Source: Dermanyssus gallinae
Taxonomy: Eukaryota > Arthropoda > Arachnida > Mesostigmata > Dermanyssidae
Direction: 5' to 3'
Assembly: GCA_003439945.1 (NCBI GenBank)
Contig: QVRM01001440.1
Span: 372,001 to 436,000, forward strand
Length of the DNA stretch: 64,000 nt
Part shown: positions 10,742-22,140 of the stretch, piece by piece
How the letters are laid out: the number at the start of each line of letters is the position of its first letter
Position numbering within the stretch: the stretch's first letter is position 1
The notes under the pieces: model-generated
The model's input: only the letters and a program-made list of their open reading frames with translations
Told to the model about the DNA's origin: nothing
Database searches by the model: none
Translations under genes and position numbers: made by a program

Positions 10742-11467
10742 ACACTGCCACTATGGGGAAGAATATGTGGAGTGCACCCACAATTTTCCGAAGAAGAAGT
10801 AGCAGAAGTTCTCCAATCGCAGGGAGTCGTAGAAGTAAGACGGGTACAATATAATGTTAAGGGCAGTGAAGGCGGTGACAGGTACCCCACAGCTAGATAA
10901 GAGGAACACGTCGAAGATGGACATTCGTTTTGAAAAAGAGATTAAAGAACAAGTTGATATCTGCGGTGAGCTATACACCGTTAGTTCTAAAGTCAACGAC
11001 AATGCAGTGCGTTATTTGCCTGCATACGATCACAAAGCCGCCAGCGTGTCAGCGCAAAGGCATCAAACTCTGCAAAAAATGTGGTACAGAGGGTCCATAT
11101 CATGGCGGAATGCACCAGTAGTAAAACATGGTGTGTCAACTGCCGCATGAGCCATCCGTCTGGAAGTAGAAGTTGCCCAGTGTACCAAACGTGCGCAAAG
11201 GCTCAACAGATCCGACACACTCAAGTAATCGGCAGACAATGTGGCATTCCGGTTAAGGTTACGGAAATCAAACCTGACACAAAGTCGAATACGCTCGGCG
11301 CAGTGCAAGGAGAAACCAGTTGGGCAGGGGCAGTCAAACGTCAACTAGTTCAAGTTCTGCCAGATGGTGGCGAACAAGTAGTTTGCAAGCTTCCAGTTTC
11401 CCGAAAGACATCTAAGAAGACATCTCCAAACAGGCAAAAAGCCAAAAAAGCTAGGGCAGAAATTTAG
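10742..11467 (+). pseudogene. I-clade ORF1 (gag-like, zinc knuckles), frameshifted
   Basis: The 5' part reads FSEEEVAEVLQSQGVVEVRR in one frame, a conserved region of I/Jockey ORF1 proteins that bind the element's RNA. It then passes through other frames into a Cys-rich section: CVICLHTI, KLCKKCGTEGPYHGGM, then WCVNCRMSHPSGSRSCPVY at 11081-11467. These are serial C-x2-C...H...C knuckles. The start codon region of ORF1 is missing, suggesting mild 5' truncation, and at least two frameshifts break the frame. Confidence 0.65.
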
Positions 11468-11661
11468 TAAAGACAAGGCACACAAATCAAAATCTGAGTT
11501 TGTAGAGAGAGCAGCCAAACTAAAGACTTTTTGGTCAGGCATTAAGTTTTTTTATGATGCCGTGGCTTCAGGAGAACCCAGAGGTGACCAAGTTGGTAGA
11601 ACTGTTAGAGGCTGGAAGCGCCTTGGAGAGTTCCTAGAGTTCATCTCTCAAAAGCATTCAG

Positions 11662-12974
11662 ATGTCTAGTTTTCTTGCGCACTGGAATTGTGGATGGGGG
11701 CACACGAAGGCACTGCCGTCACTACGGCAAATGTGCATACAAGATAAACTGCCTGTGATCTGCCTAAACGAAGGCAATTTCAAAAACAATGGCATTGCTG
11801 AGGGATACGTATTTTATGGAGATACAACGTCAATAATAAATTCAGCAACTTATCTAGCCTCGATTCTGGTTAGAAATGATATCCATCAATGCAGATTAGA
11901 GCTGCCTCACATACCAGGTGCAAGAGAATATCAGGTGTCAAAATAAAAATAGATTAACAGACTCTCAATATAGTAACAATGTACCTGTCGCGAAACAGAG
12001 AAGTTGATATATCAATTATATTAGCCGCGCTCAAGGGTATCTCAAACATCATAATCACCGGAGATGTTAACACCAAGAATCCGATGTGGGGAAGCCCGAC
12101 GATGGATAGCCGAGGATTAGCAATAGCTGAACTAATGGAAAAACTGTCATTAACTGTATATTCAATACATGGGAATCCAACATTTATGCGCAATTACTCC
12201 AGTGGTTCCGTGGAATCTCATTTGGATATTGTGGCTGTTAGTGAAAACTTAACCCCTATCAGCAGACTTGACACTGAACCAGTAGCACTCATCTCGGACC
12301 ACTGTAGATGCTTTCTGTATATAAAGACTGACAAGGACAAATGGCGAACTACACAAATAACCGACTGGGAAAAGTATAGAAAAATAATGTCCTCAAACGT
12401 CGCAACAACCACCAACATGGATACACTGGTTAAAACGGCATATCAAGCAGCAACTAAACGCATACGAGTCCCCCCACAAATTACCCAACCGAACATGAAA
12501 TTGGCTCGATTTTTGGACGCAATCAGCAAGTCACGAAAACGATTTAAGAAGCACGGGTTTCTAAGTGATTATGTACGGTACGAATCCCTTAGGAACGCGG
12601 CACTGTCGTATTCAAGAGAACTGCAGGACGTACTGAATAAAAAGTATGTGTCAACATTGAGTCAAACAACGCCTCTCACAGACGTGTGGCGGTGGATTAA
12701 GGCTACCGAATCTGGAAAACCAACAACTCCACTAGGAACATATTGCCTGAAAAATAACGTCAATATGCGCTCAGCATTGAACGACCTATTAAAAACGGTT
12801 ACCCTGCCGGACGTACCACCACGTCCAATTGCTAAGTCAACTGAATTCGATATCAATAAACAAATTTCGTCGAAGCTATCACGACCATTCAACGTACTTG
12901 ATTTGAAATGGCTCTTGCAATGGCACATTCAAGAAGTGGTGCTGGACCTGACGGAATCACCAACAAGCAACTAA
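11662..12974 (+). pseudogene. I-clade ORF2 N-terminus: endonuclease domain and linker
   Basis: Two frames (11662-11946 and 11979-12974) together give an endonuclease/exonuclease/phosphatase fold. It starts MSSFLAHWNCGWGH (normally an N-x-G/R-G-like start), then LNEGNF, IITGDVNTKNPMWGS (the usual GDFN-AH-P-WG block with Phe changed to Val), HLDIVAVS and ISDHC. A linker to the RT region follows. The domain nicks target DNA to start insertion. A frameshift near 11950 splits it. Confidence 0.75.
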
Positions 12975-13840
12975 AAATCTCTAGGAGAAGATGGCAAGAA
13001 GTTTATGCTAACCAAAATTAATGAGATACTTGCGTCTGGGGTTTTCCCGACGGAGTGGTAATCTGGAGTTGGGGTTCCTATTCTGAAACCGAGTAGGCCA
13101 ACAGGAGACATCAAATCATATCGTGTAATTGTCAAATGCTCCCACCTTGGTAAGGTTCTGGAGCGCATGCTTCTTCGAAGATTAGTGTCTGCGACAGAAG
13201 CTAAATCGGCTCTCGCAGATAGTATGTCAGCATACAGACCGCTACGGTCGCCCCAAGACAACGTCATAGATCTGACAACAGATATTGAACAGGCATGCCG
13301 GAACAATGGCCATGTATTGGCCGCATTCTTTAACATCGAGGGCGCAAACAATGGACTGACACACACAGCTGTCCATAAATCTCTACAAAATATGGGGATC
13401 GACGCCAATTGCCGTTTCTACAAAATTATATCAAGCTATCTGCACGAGCGCACGCTGTCTATTACGTGCGAGGGAAGCTCCTCCAGGTGTGTCGTGTTAG
13501 GAGATCGTGGGTTCTTTTTGTATTAGCGATATCTAATATTGCGAATTGCGTTCCACACGGCTTTCACCTATCCCAGTACTCGGATGACGGGGCCATGTGG
13601 ATCCGCTTAAACGGCAAAACAGTCAACCCCATTGCTGTTTTTCAGCTTCAGTGTGGCATCAAAGCAATTGTATCTTCATTGGAGAAACTTGGCCTTAAGG
13701 TTGAACCATCTAAAACCAAAAAATGGCTTTCAATATGCGTCGAGGACAGCATGTAGTAGTTAAGATAGACGGAAAAACAATTGACCAAGTCACGGATATT
13801 CGGTTCCTTGGAGTACATCTGGAAGACAACTGTCGATAGA
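12975..13840 (+). pseudogene. I-clade reverse-transcriptase domain, degenerate
   Basis: Recognisable fingers and palm pieces in several frames: PILKPSRPTGDIKSYR...CSHLGKVLERM, AYRPLRSPQDN and FFNIEGANN. The last sits where motif A normally has DIE-AYD, so the first catalytic Asp is lost. Motif B is destroyed by a frameshift, and QYSDDGAMW at about 13575 is motif C. Stops and shifts are spread throughout. No active enzyme is possible from this copy. Confidence 0.7.
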
Positions 13841-13842
13841 AG

Positions 13843-15257
13843 ATGCAAATTAATGAGCTGAAAGAACGAGCCCTTAAAGTTGTAAACATAATCAAGAATC
13901 TGTGCGGACTCTCTTGGGGAATATCTCCACCATCTGCCATTAAAATTGTCAGGGCGCTTTTCTCGTCGAAAGTGGACTACGTCCTGCCGTTCATGACCAA
14001 CCTGACCAAAAAAGAGACAACCGATCTAGACGCAATGACTGCAGTATGTGCTAAAGCAGCGCTGAGTTTACTCCCTATGACCAGTACACAAACCGCTCTG
14101 GCAGAAAGTGGCCTTATGCCCACTAACATACGACAAGAATTTCTAATGAGGTGTATATTAATCAGATTAGCCAGAAGTGGCAATAAGCTACTGAGATTAA
14201 TCCAGGACGAACGCCGAAATACCAAAGCAGCTGCCGCCCTAGAGGACATTCCCGAACTGAGCATGCAGAATTCTGATAAGCATGTATTTGATATGTCAAA
14301 TCTTGAGCATATGTCTGTGTCACTATCAATACCTAACATCCACAAAAAGAATGAACATGACTCTTGGTACCTGAAGACTGCCGCCGAGCACCACATAAGC
14401 TTACTCTCACAGGAGTACTCGTCAGTGATGTTCAGCGATGGGTCACAGCAAGGTTTTACCGGAGGAGCAGGAGTTGTCATACCGGAAACCGGGACAACTA
14501 TAGTCGTAAACTGCCAGAGTTCAACGACGGCCGAAATTGTGGCAGTGCATGAGGCGCTTGTATTTGCTCTTCAAGACGATAATCCCAAGGACACGGTTAT
14601 CTTCTGCGACTCTAAAGCGGCGCTGGAAGCTATCACAGCTGCAGACCCATCGGGGCCCAACTCAAATCTCATCCAGTGCGTTCTTCGCTGCGCCGGCCAT
14701 CTCAAGGTACGGCTGCGACTACAGTGGATTCCAGCTCACGTAAATGTACGAGGAAACGAGGCAGCTGACGAGGTCGCCAGAGACGCCCTACAGAAGAAGA
14801 AGCTGGATCGCGTATTCCTGGTGCCGCCTTCCTCAAGTCATGTCAAAGCTAAAGTGTGGAAACAGAGTTGTCAAAAATGGGAGGAACTGGCAAACGGGAT
14901 CTCACAAAAGCGTATTAATATGGGGATAGGGATAAATTTTGTAGGACCACATGATTTAAGCGGGGCCTCTCGTAGATGTGCTGTGACGGTTCACGTCTGA
15001 GATGTGCCAAGGGTCTGAGCGGAAGCACGCTCAACCAAATTGGGGAGAAATCATCACCCATGTGCGAGCAGTGTAACAAATATGATGACGTTATACACAT
15101 TCTTACGGAATGCAGGAAATATGAAATAGAAAGAGCACAATGGATTAAGGCCGTCACTAAGCTTGGAGAGGACGGAAACATGTTATCAGTACGAATGGCT
15201 GACAGCAGACTTGCAAGTCTGGTGAAATTTGTCAATTCTTGTGATCTAGTGCTGTAA
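13843..15257 (+). pseudogene. I-clade ORF2 C-terminus: RNase H and zinc motif
   Basis: The frame 13843-15000 is open for 385 codons. It contains a type I RNase H domain with the expected residues in order: MFSDGSQQG (Asp 1, near 14437), STTAEIVAVHEAL (Glu, near 14530), IFCDSKAALEAI (Asp 2, near 14606) and WIPAHV-x2-GNEAADEVA (near 14727-14780). A shift near 14980 leads to 14976-15257 with CEQCNKYDDVIHILTEC, the C-terminal CCHC finger. RNase H removes the RNA strand during second-strand synthesis. It is the best preserved part of this element. Confidence 0.8.
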
Positions 15258-15423
15258 GTTAGCATGGGACTAGCGATGTAACTATTAGCGAAACATGTAC
15301 AAGCTGTGAGCTTATCCGATGTTAAAAACATCTAAAGCGTAAAATGTACCACTGTGTAGTGGGTCTCTGATGTGAGACTCTCCAGATTATATATGTAATC
15401 AATAAACATCTATTAAAAATAAA

Positions 15424-15435
15424 ATAGTATTTGTT
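15424..15435. repeat. target-site duplication, right copy (12 bp)
   Basis: Identical to 10698-10709; it marks the 3' end of the I-clade insertion. Confidence 0.85.
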
Positions 15436-16007
15436 GCTCCATCCTATTGCAATTTACAAGTATTTGTCGGCAATCCTAGCCTTTTGCTTGTTGTAATAGT
15501 CACTACTGCAGCTGGCTAAGCAACTGCAAACAATTCAAAGATGTCAATTGGCAAGCACATATAGATTATGTGCAACGAACATTCTAAAACAAAACAACTT
15601 ATTTTTTCGCCATGCTAATGGACTTTGCGAACGATTATGCAGCTGAAATATTGCGTTGTTTATCAAATATACTAGAACTTCTAAACGCTATTGTACAGGC
15701 AAGAAAAATCATCACACATTTTCCTAGTCATCGGCATTAACACAAATAGTTAAACTACGCCAATATGTATTGAATTACTTATAAGCGTGTGTTTAAAGCT
15801 ACTGGAAATAAAGCTTTTTATTTGGGCATATTCTATTAGTTTCCTATTTTAAATGTCTCAAAGTGTTTTATAATTGTAACTATGTCTGACGTTCAGACTT
15901 GTCAGAAGACTCAGTTTACATTGCAGTCTTTATTTCCGTACATAAATTGCTGTCGTTTTTTGTCGCGCAGTGTATAATGCATTTTCATTTGCGTTGATTT
16001 TGCACAG
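15436..16007. other. intron 1, last part
   Basis: A+T-rich intron sequence ending in the acceptor ttttgcacag|G at 16007. Nothing else recognised. Confidence 0.5.
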
Positions 16008-16238
16008 GATCGTACACATAAAGGAGATCACAGGTTATGACGACGGTCACTTAGTGTATGTAAACAAGCCGCAGTTTATTTTTGAGCCAGATCTGTCAAA
16101 TGGCACTCTGAGGGATAAAATTACAGCTGTCAACTTTGCTGCCATAATCCACTTTAATCTGAACGGCACGCCACGCTCCGACGTTCGAAAGAAAAGCCTC
16201 TTTGTAAGTGTCACCGTGGACGAATACTTTTTTCACGG
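16008..16238 (+). CDS. CD36-family receptor, exon 2
   Basis: Encodes 76 whole residues between split codons. Joined to exon 1 it restores GPYVFR-IVHIKEI and continues with FEPDLSNGTLRDKITAVN, the family's F-x-PE-SxG-x2-x-D-IT-x-N block, then SLFVSVTVDEYFFHG, equivalent to the VDELL/WGY block. Acceptor tgcacag|G and donor CACGG|GTAAGT are both good. NGT and NLNGT are potential glycosylation sites. The 10.8-kb intron before it holds the I-clade LINE. Confidence 0.85.
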
Positions 16239-16356
16239 GTAAGTTGTTTGTCTGTTCTATATATATACCTAGACCTAGGGATATATATTACGCCTGATCT
16301 TAATTGTAGCCTTTACATTACTAAGGTTGTGGAGGCATCATCGCGTCATAAATACA

Positions 16357-16495
16357 ATTTCCGTTGTTTTATTTTAACGACTCCTCATGTGTACATTCGC
16401 TTTTACAAATATTTTGCTCTTTCCAAACTTACATAATGTTACCTCGTTTGGAAGTTTTATTTGTCTAAATACAGAAGTTTAGTGAAGGACACGTT
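16357..16495. repeat. intronic repeat shared with 54700-54835
   Basis: About 135 bp is similar to 54700-54835 (both have ttttaacga...ctcatgtgtacatt and gtctaaatacagaa in the same order and strand). Neither copy has recognisable transposon ends. Confidence 0.5.
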
Positions 16496-17184
16496 GCTGA
16501 GACGTTTCTATATTGTTTGGACTTTTGGGCACAGCTCAGCATCTAATAAGTTATGTACTACCGGTGCGCTTGAAAAGCCGTAGTGTCTCTGCTTCTCTGA
16601 CCAAGGAAAGGAGCTTGTTCCATGCGATCGCAATAGCAACCCGCAGACCGTGTTATAGATATACGTTCTGTGACGAGACGAAATGTGCTGGCTGCTTTTT
16701 TACAACTTTGGCTCTGTAACACGTTTTTGACACATTGAAGAAAACTAGTTTATTATTTACCTGACGTTAGACCACTTAAAGACGTTTGTGGTGGCGTTAG
16801 CTGTGAGGAGGTCGTTGACGCTGGGTACGCGCCACGTGCTCAGGGAATCAAGTTTGACCAAATGTAAAACCAACCTCAACCCTAGGTGCGTCGTTCCGAA
16901 TTATCTGCATTTACCCTTAAAATGTTTAAAGGTTGCGCCTTATACAATAGCTCAGTATGGAATTCATGAACAATAGCGCTACTTGCAGCGGAAGGTAACT
17001 CAAGCAAGCAGTAACAGTCTCACATTTTAATGCCGGGTTTCTAGCAAGGCTTTCTGAATTTTAGGTTCAGTTGCATTAGAAGCCCGGTGGCAGACTTCAC
17101 TGTGGAAAGCGCTACTCGGTTAGTTGAATTTTTCCATCGGCTACACAAACGGAACGTAGATGGGCTTTAAATATTACTGGTTTC

Positions 17185-18640
17185 GTTTTGTCTAGCACAT
17201 AGGCAGTTAGAGATAAGCACTTTTTACGGCATAGATAATCGTTTGCAAAGGGACTTTACTCAAGATTTATGAAGATCATTCGTTAACAACTCAAATATTA
17301 GGTTGATGTCTAAAACAAAACAGAGTGAGTCTAGTGCAGATGGATCAGATGTATAAAATAAAACAGAGTAAATCTAGTGCTACGTGGAACTGCTGCAACT
17401 ACCGATGTTGTATTTAAAAAGACATTGCTTAATTGGCCTAAATGTTTTTGCCTTAGAATTGCACGTTTACGGGCTCGCCATACTAGTTGCCAGTGACGCA
17501 TATGCGTTATCCAATTCCGAAACTTCCATCGAAATGTGTCTTGTCACTTGTTTCTTACACACCTCTTGAAAGTTGTCACAGTGGGGCAATACCTGTCAGC
17601 ATTGATTCGTTTCTCTTGCTCTTTTGTAGATTTAAATTACATTTATCTGTTGTATGCTGAGCCTAATAGATTAATTAAAAACATAGACTAAGAGGTACAG
17701 CATTCAGCGGTAGCACTGATTTAATTACTTTAGGCAGCGTATCCGATAGCGCGTTCGTCGACTCGTATTTATACAACGAGCATGAATAAATAAATACATC
17801 CAGCATAGCTTGATCGATGCACTTAAAACTGAACTCCGGTGTCAGCTGATCCAAAAGAACATTGCCATCAAGCGCTTATTTTACTTAGTACTGCCGATTT
17901 TACATTTTCATAAGGCATTGAGGGATAAGACGGTCTGCCACTACTGACATGAGCAACGAAGAAGTGGCGTGTTAACAGCGATTCCTCTGTAGTACGACAG
18001 CTCTGCACGCTATCCATTGCTTTTGTGAATGAGCCTGAGCGTCGAGTTGCACCGTTCAGCTGGGATCTCACTTCTTGCTGATCAGACGTGTCACCAAAGA
18101 CGCAGGGCTTTTATTGTCCTTTACATTTCGACGTTTAGCAATGTTTTATGTTTCGTGTTTCAACGTGGTCTATTTACGGAGGCCATATCGGAAGGGCATA
18201 TTACATTATTTACTTCTCTATTAATGATTCATCTACGATAACGCCATTGACAGTCTTTGGTGTTTATTGCGATAAGGGTATCCATGGATTTGCTTAATGA
18301 TGATTACTTTTCTAGAAAGCTTACTAGGTTTCCACTACATACGTTTACGCCGATGCGTAGATTTGTAAGTTTGTTGCACCTCTTAATACTTCCTCCTTTC
18401 ATAAATGTTTTGACTTTATTCGTACTAGAAACATGTTGTACGCATACTCTTTTTTGCGCTGGTGAGTGTCGTGGCTCCCTATCGCTGACAATGTCTGTCT
18501 CAGTCTTTTCTGGACCGCTCACAAATTGTTAAATTTGTCCTTTAACTCTGGATTTTTGTCCGGTGCTCAAAGCGAATTTATTATTCGGCTTATCAAAGAT
18601 CGAAGGGCGATTACTGGCACTTATGTATTGCATAATATTG
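17185..18640. repeat. intronic tandem duplication, copy A
   Basis: About 1.45 kb of intron 2 is repeated head-to-tail at about 18668-20360. Shared blocks occur in the same order: aggcagttagaga-aagcacttttta, tgacgcatatgcgttat, gcttgatcg-tgcactta, ggtctgccactactgacatgagcaacga and acgtttacgccgatgcgtagatttgtaagt. Differences are scattered substitutions and indels, so the duplication is old. No coding potential recognised. Confidence 0.85.
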
Positions 18641-18667
18641 AAGACCTGTCTTTCTAAGGTCTTAATT

Positions 18668-20360
18668 ATTTTGTCTAACATCTAGGCAGTTAGAGACAAG
18701 CACTTTTTATGACACAGATTTCAAAAACACACAGTTTGCAGAAAAAACTTCACTCAAGACTTATGAGGATTATTATTTAACAACTCAAATATAAGGTTAA
18801 TGTATAAAACAAAACAGAGTGAATTTAGTGCTATGTGAAACTCTTGCAACTACCCGTGTTGCATCTAAATGGACACTGCTTATTTGACCTGAATGTGTTT
18901 GCTTTAGAATTATACAAAAACCTTTTACAAAAAAAATGTCAACGCTAAGTCGGAATATGCTCCGCAAAAATGCCTTTGGCTTAAAGAAACTTGAAAACCT
19001 AAAGTGCTCAATATGATTGGTTCAAGGCGTGAAAAAATGCCACACAATTCCGACCCTGGGGGTGTGGAAGGCAGAATACGGGCTCAGTAGGTTTGTGAGT
19101 TCCATACTAGTTGCTGACAACTTTCAGTGACGCATATGCGTTATGCAATTCCGAAACTTCCATAAAAAATGTGTTATGTCACTTGTTTCTTACACATCGC
19201 TTGAGAGTTGTCTTAGTGGAGCAATATCTGTCACTAATGCTTCATTTTTGCTGCCTTTCTGTAGATGTAAATTACTTTTTCTGTTGTATGCTGAGCTTAA
19301 AAATAAATTTAATATATAGACTAACAGGTACAGCTTTCAGTGGTGGCGCTGATCTAATTACTTTAGGACGCGTGTCTGATAGCTCGTTCTTCGACTCGTA
19401 TTCATAGAACGAGCGAAAATATATAAATACATTATAGCACAGCTTGATCGGTGCACTTAAGACTGAACTCCGGCGACGGCTGCTCCAAAAAAGATTGTCA
19501 TCAGGTGCTTATTTTTTACATTGTACTACCTATTACATTTTCGGGAAGCATAAGACGGTCTGCCACTACTGACATGAGCAACGAGGAAGTGGCGTGTCAA
19601 CGTGATTCCTCCGTACTACGACGGCTCTGCACGCTATCCGTTGCTTTTCTTGATGGGCATGAGCGAGAGTGAGTTGCACCATTCAGCTGGGATCTCAGTT
19701 CCCGCGTCTACGCAGCTAATCAGGCGCGTCCCCAAAGGCACACGGCTTTTATTTTCCTTTACATTTAGACGTTTTATTTTTACGTTTTGTGTTTCAACGT
19801 AGTCTTTTTACGGAAGTTATATCAGAAGTGCAAATTACATTATTTACTTCTTTATTAATAAATCATCTACGATAACGTCATTGATGGACAGTGTTTGCTG
19901 TTTATTGCGATAAGGGTATCCATGGCATGTGTTTAATGATGATTTCATTTCTAGAAAACTAACTAGAAATCCATTCTATACGTTTACGCCGATGCGTAGA
20001 TTTGTAAGTTTGTTGCACCTCTTAATACTCCCTCCCTACGACTTTACTCGTATAAAAAAAAACATTCTGTTCGTATACTCTTTTTGCGCTGGTGAGGATA
20101 TTGGCTCCCTGTCGCTAATATTGTGTGGTTTTGCTACATATCATCGAGTGCATGAATCTCGGCTTGCGTAGGAGCCCAGCCTCAAGTTCCGCTCAGTATC
20201 TGGCAAATGTGTTAAGCCGTCTGCCCCAGTCTTTTCTGGACCGCTCACAAAGTGTTAAATTTGTCCTTCATGTTTGGATTTTTGTCCGGTGCTCGAAGAG
20301 AGTTTATTATTTGGCTTATCAAATGAGAAGAGCGATTACTGGCATTTATCTAATCTACAA
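18668..20360. repeat. intronic tandem duplication, copy B
   Basis: Second copy of the block at 17185-18640. It is longer by about 240 bp, mainly because of inserted segments near 18920-19110 and 20105-20215 that are absent from copy A. Confidence 0.85.
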
Positions 20361-20682
20361 CTGACAGCTAATAATTGAGTTGATCCAAAAAGTACGCTTT
20401 AGCACCTTCCGCGAGGTACAAACAGCATTCTACAGCGGTCCACGTCTCTTATTCCTTACGCATATGCTTGATCGCGTTGATTATCTCGCAGGCATAATTG
20501 TCTTCCGTTGTATTTCTCAGGTAGACGACACGCGGTCAAATCGTTGTTGAGTTGAGTCAGCGTGAAGACAGATAGATATATGCTATTTTTAATTTTACAA
20601 CTAGTAATTAAATGTCAATAAGGCTGATCCGCCAGGCTATTTGCAAACTGATGATTGTTCGTTTTCTGTTGCATTGACACAG

Positions 20683-20841
20683 ATTCTACGATGCAGAGTT
20701 ACGTGCACATGATACCTCGACCATTATACGAACTAAAGATGATAAATATGGATATTTTATGAGGCGGAATATTGCTATGAAACATACCGTGTATACCGAT
20801 GCCAAAAGGATCAACAATCTTTTTAAATACAACTCTCGAAG
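20683..20841 (+). CDS. CD36-family receptor, exon 3
   Basis: 52 residues between split codons. FYDAELRAHD follows the VDE-x-FFHG of exon 2. KYGYFMRRN corresponds to the family's FGLFY-x-x-N block and HTVYTDAKRINNL to the YTVYTG-x-D-x3 block. The acceptor is tgacacag|A; the donor is CGAAG|GTGAGT. The exon sits after the intronic tandem duplication. Confidence 0.8.
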
Positions 20842-21617
20842 GTGAGTAGTCCTAAATCGCATCTAATGTTTTGTATACATCTATAAATAATGTAAAGCAT
20901 TGATGAAATAAGTAAAGCAATGGAGAAAGAAACGGTGGCGGTAGCAGAGATGTGCTAATAAATTACTTCAATTATAATATAAATACTTTTAAGCTTCATC
21001 TAATGAGATATAAGAAGCATAGCACGTTATTTAGTCAATACACAACTGTGCAAGCATAAACAGAAGAGGTGATAGCATCGTGGGAGATTGTCATCGTCTC
21101 AGTAATCGTCATGACTCCGGGTGCGAAGGATCTTCATAATCGTCGTTGTTCTCGTCGCTGTCATTGTCGCCATCGACGCTCATGTCAAGGAAATCTAGTT
21201 AGTCTTGTGCCAATAATACGTCTAAGCAGCTAACACCTCAGCCTAAAAATCTTCACCCCGGCTCGAAGCCTGTAAGTTTTTTTAGGTTTTCCTTTATTTT
21301 TAACCCACATCACTCTACTGCTAAAGCGAAACCGGGCTTACGTCTAAACATCCTGTGTGACCCGGCATAGGCTTCTTATACGGCCTACTTAGAACTAATG
21401 ACAACATAGTTGGAACGTTTACAAAGCTTTTAAGTAAATCACGTAACCACTGGACCAATATTGCTTGTAGTATTGACAACTTCCTGCAAGCCAAAGAGAA
21501 AAAGACCAACAATTGTAAACGATTATCTTGCAGTGGTGCCCGTGAGTGCGTGTCCCATTTCCCAGGTAGCTCTCTAAAAACTCATACATGTATATCCACT
21601 TATATTTTCATTTGCAG
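20842..21617. other. intron 3
   Basis: Intron sequence with a TC-rich, low-complexity patch (21120-21190); no transposon recognised. It ends in a good acceptor, tttgcag, at 21611-21617. Confidence 0.5.
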
Positions 21618-21664
21618 GCATTTTAAACAATATGGTAACGGATGCAACGACGTCGAGGGCACAG
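21618..21664 (+). CDS. CD36-family receptor, exon 4 (47 bp)
   Basis: A very short exon encoding HFKQYGNGCNDVEGT. This matches the invariant family block W/Y-GN-x-CN-x-I-x-GTDG, whose DG is completed by the next exon. The acceptor is catttgcag|G and the donor ACAG|GTAAAT. The Cys is the first ectodomain disulfide cysteine of the family. Phase compatibility on both sides makes this tiny exon convincing. Confidence 0.8.
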
Positions 21665-21879
21665 GTAAATTATCTATGAACATTTTTGTCTGAATGGGTA
21701 GTAGCCTATTAGACACATATACCTAAGCTCTTACGTGCCTAATCTAACTGTCGAACCTGTGGTTTTAATTCGAGATAAGCGCAAATTAATATTTACCCCT
21801 GTACCTGCTTCTTGTTAAGTATAACCTTATCTAATGAGTAGAACAGCAAAGACAGATATAGTAATGGTTTCGTTTAAGT

Positions 21880-21977
21880 TCTAGAAGAGAGTTTCTTTCT
21901 TTTCTACCGAAAGAAAACAAACACTGCCTCTAGAAAAGAGTCTCTTTCGTTTCTACCGAAAGAAAACAAACACTGCC
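21880..21977. repeat. 49-bp direct tandem repeat, two units
   Basis: 21880-21928 and 21929-21977 differ at only a few positions; both end in taccgaaagaaaacaaacac-tgcc. Confidence 0.85.
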
Positions 21978-22021
21978 AGTAGGTTTTGACAATTAATCCA
22001 AATTCGATAATCAGCCACTCA

Positions 22022-22140
22022 TTTTGTGGAGCCGAGTTAGCCAAGCGTTTTATGTTAGCGCATTGGAGCGAACAATTGTCTCCGCGTGAACGTGTGGCCA
22101 CGGGTTCTCTAACCCAGAATTAGCCCAGCTTTGATTCAAT
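22022..22140 (+). repeat. tRNA-like SINE copy (type 2)
   Basis: GCCGAGTTAGCCAAGCG resembles a tRNA 5' half (A box) and GGGTTCTCTAACCC at 22102-22115 a B box. The A-B distance is that of a long-variable-arm (Leu/Ser type) tRNA. The 3' half recurs at 23335-23395 and 27810-27860. A tRNA-derived SINE head is the simplest reading; it does not fold into a clean tRNA. Confidence 0.5.

Larger units (their letters stand above)
10710..15423 (+). mobile_element. I-clade LINE, nearly full length, decayed
   Basis: A 4.7-kb non-LTR retrotransposon inserted in intron 1 of the CD36 gene in the same orientation, bounded by a perfect 12-bp target duplication. In order it holds a zinc-knuckle ORF1 remnant, an apurinic-type endonuclease, a reverse transcriptase, an RNase H domain and a C-terminal CCHC motif. 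The RNase H domain is the hallmark of the I group. The 3' end is A-rich with TAAAAATAAAA-type units rather than a pure poly(A). Frameshifts and stops in every domain show it is no longer autonomous. Confidence 0.85.

Noticed and set aside
21120..21190. TC-rich patch considered as a coding Ser/Asp-rich repeat
   Set aside because: No open frame with flanking splice signals; treated as low-complexity intron.
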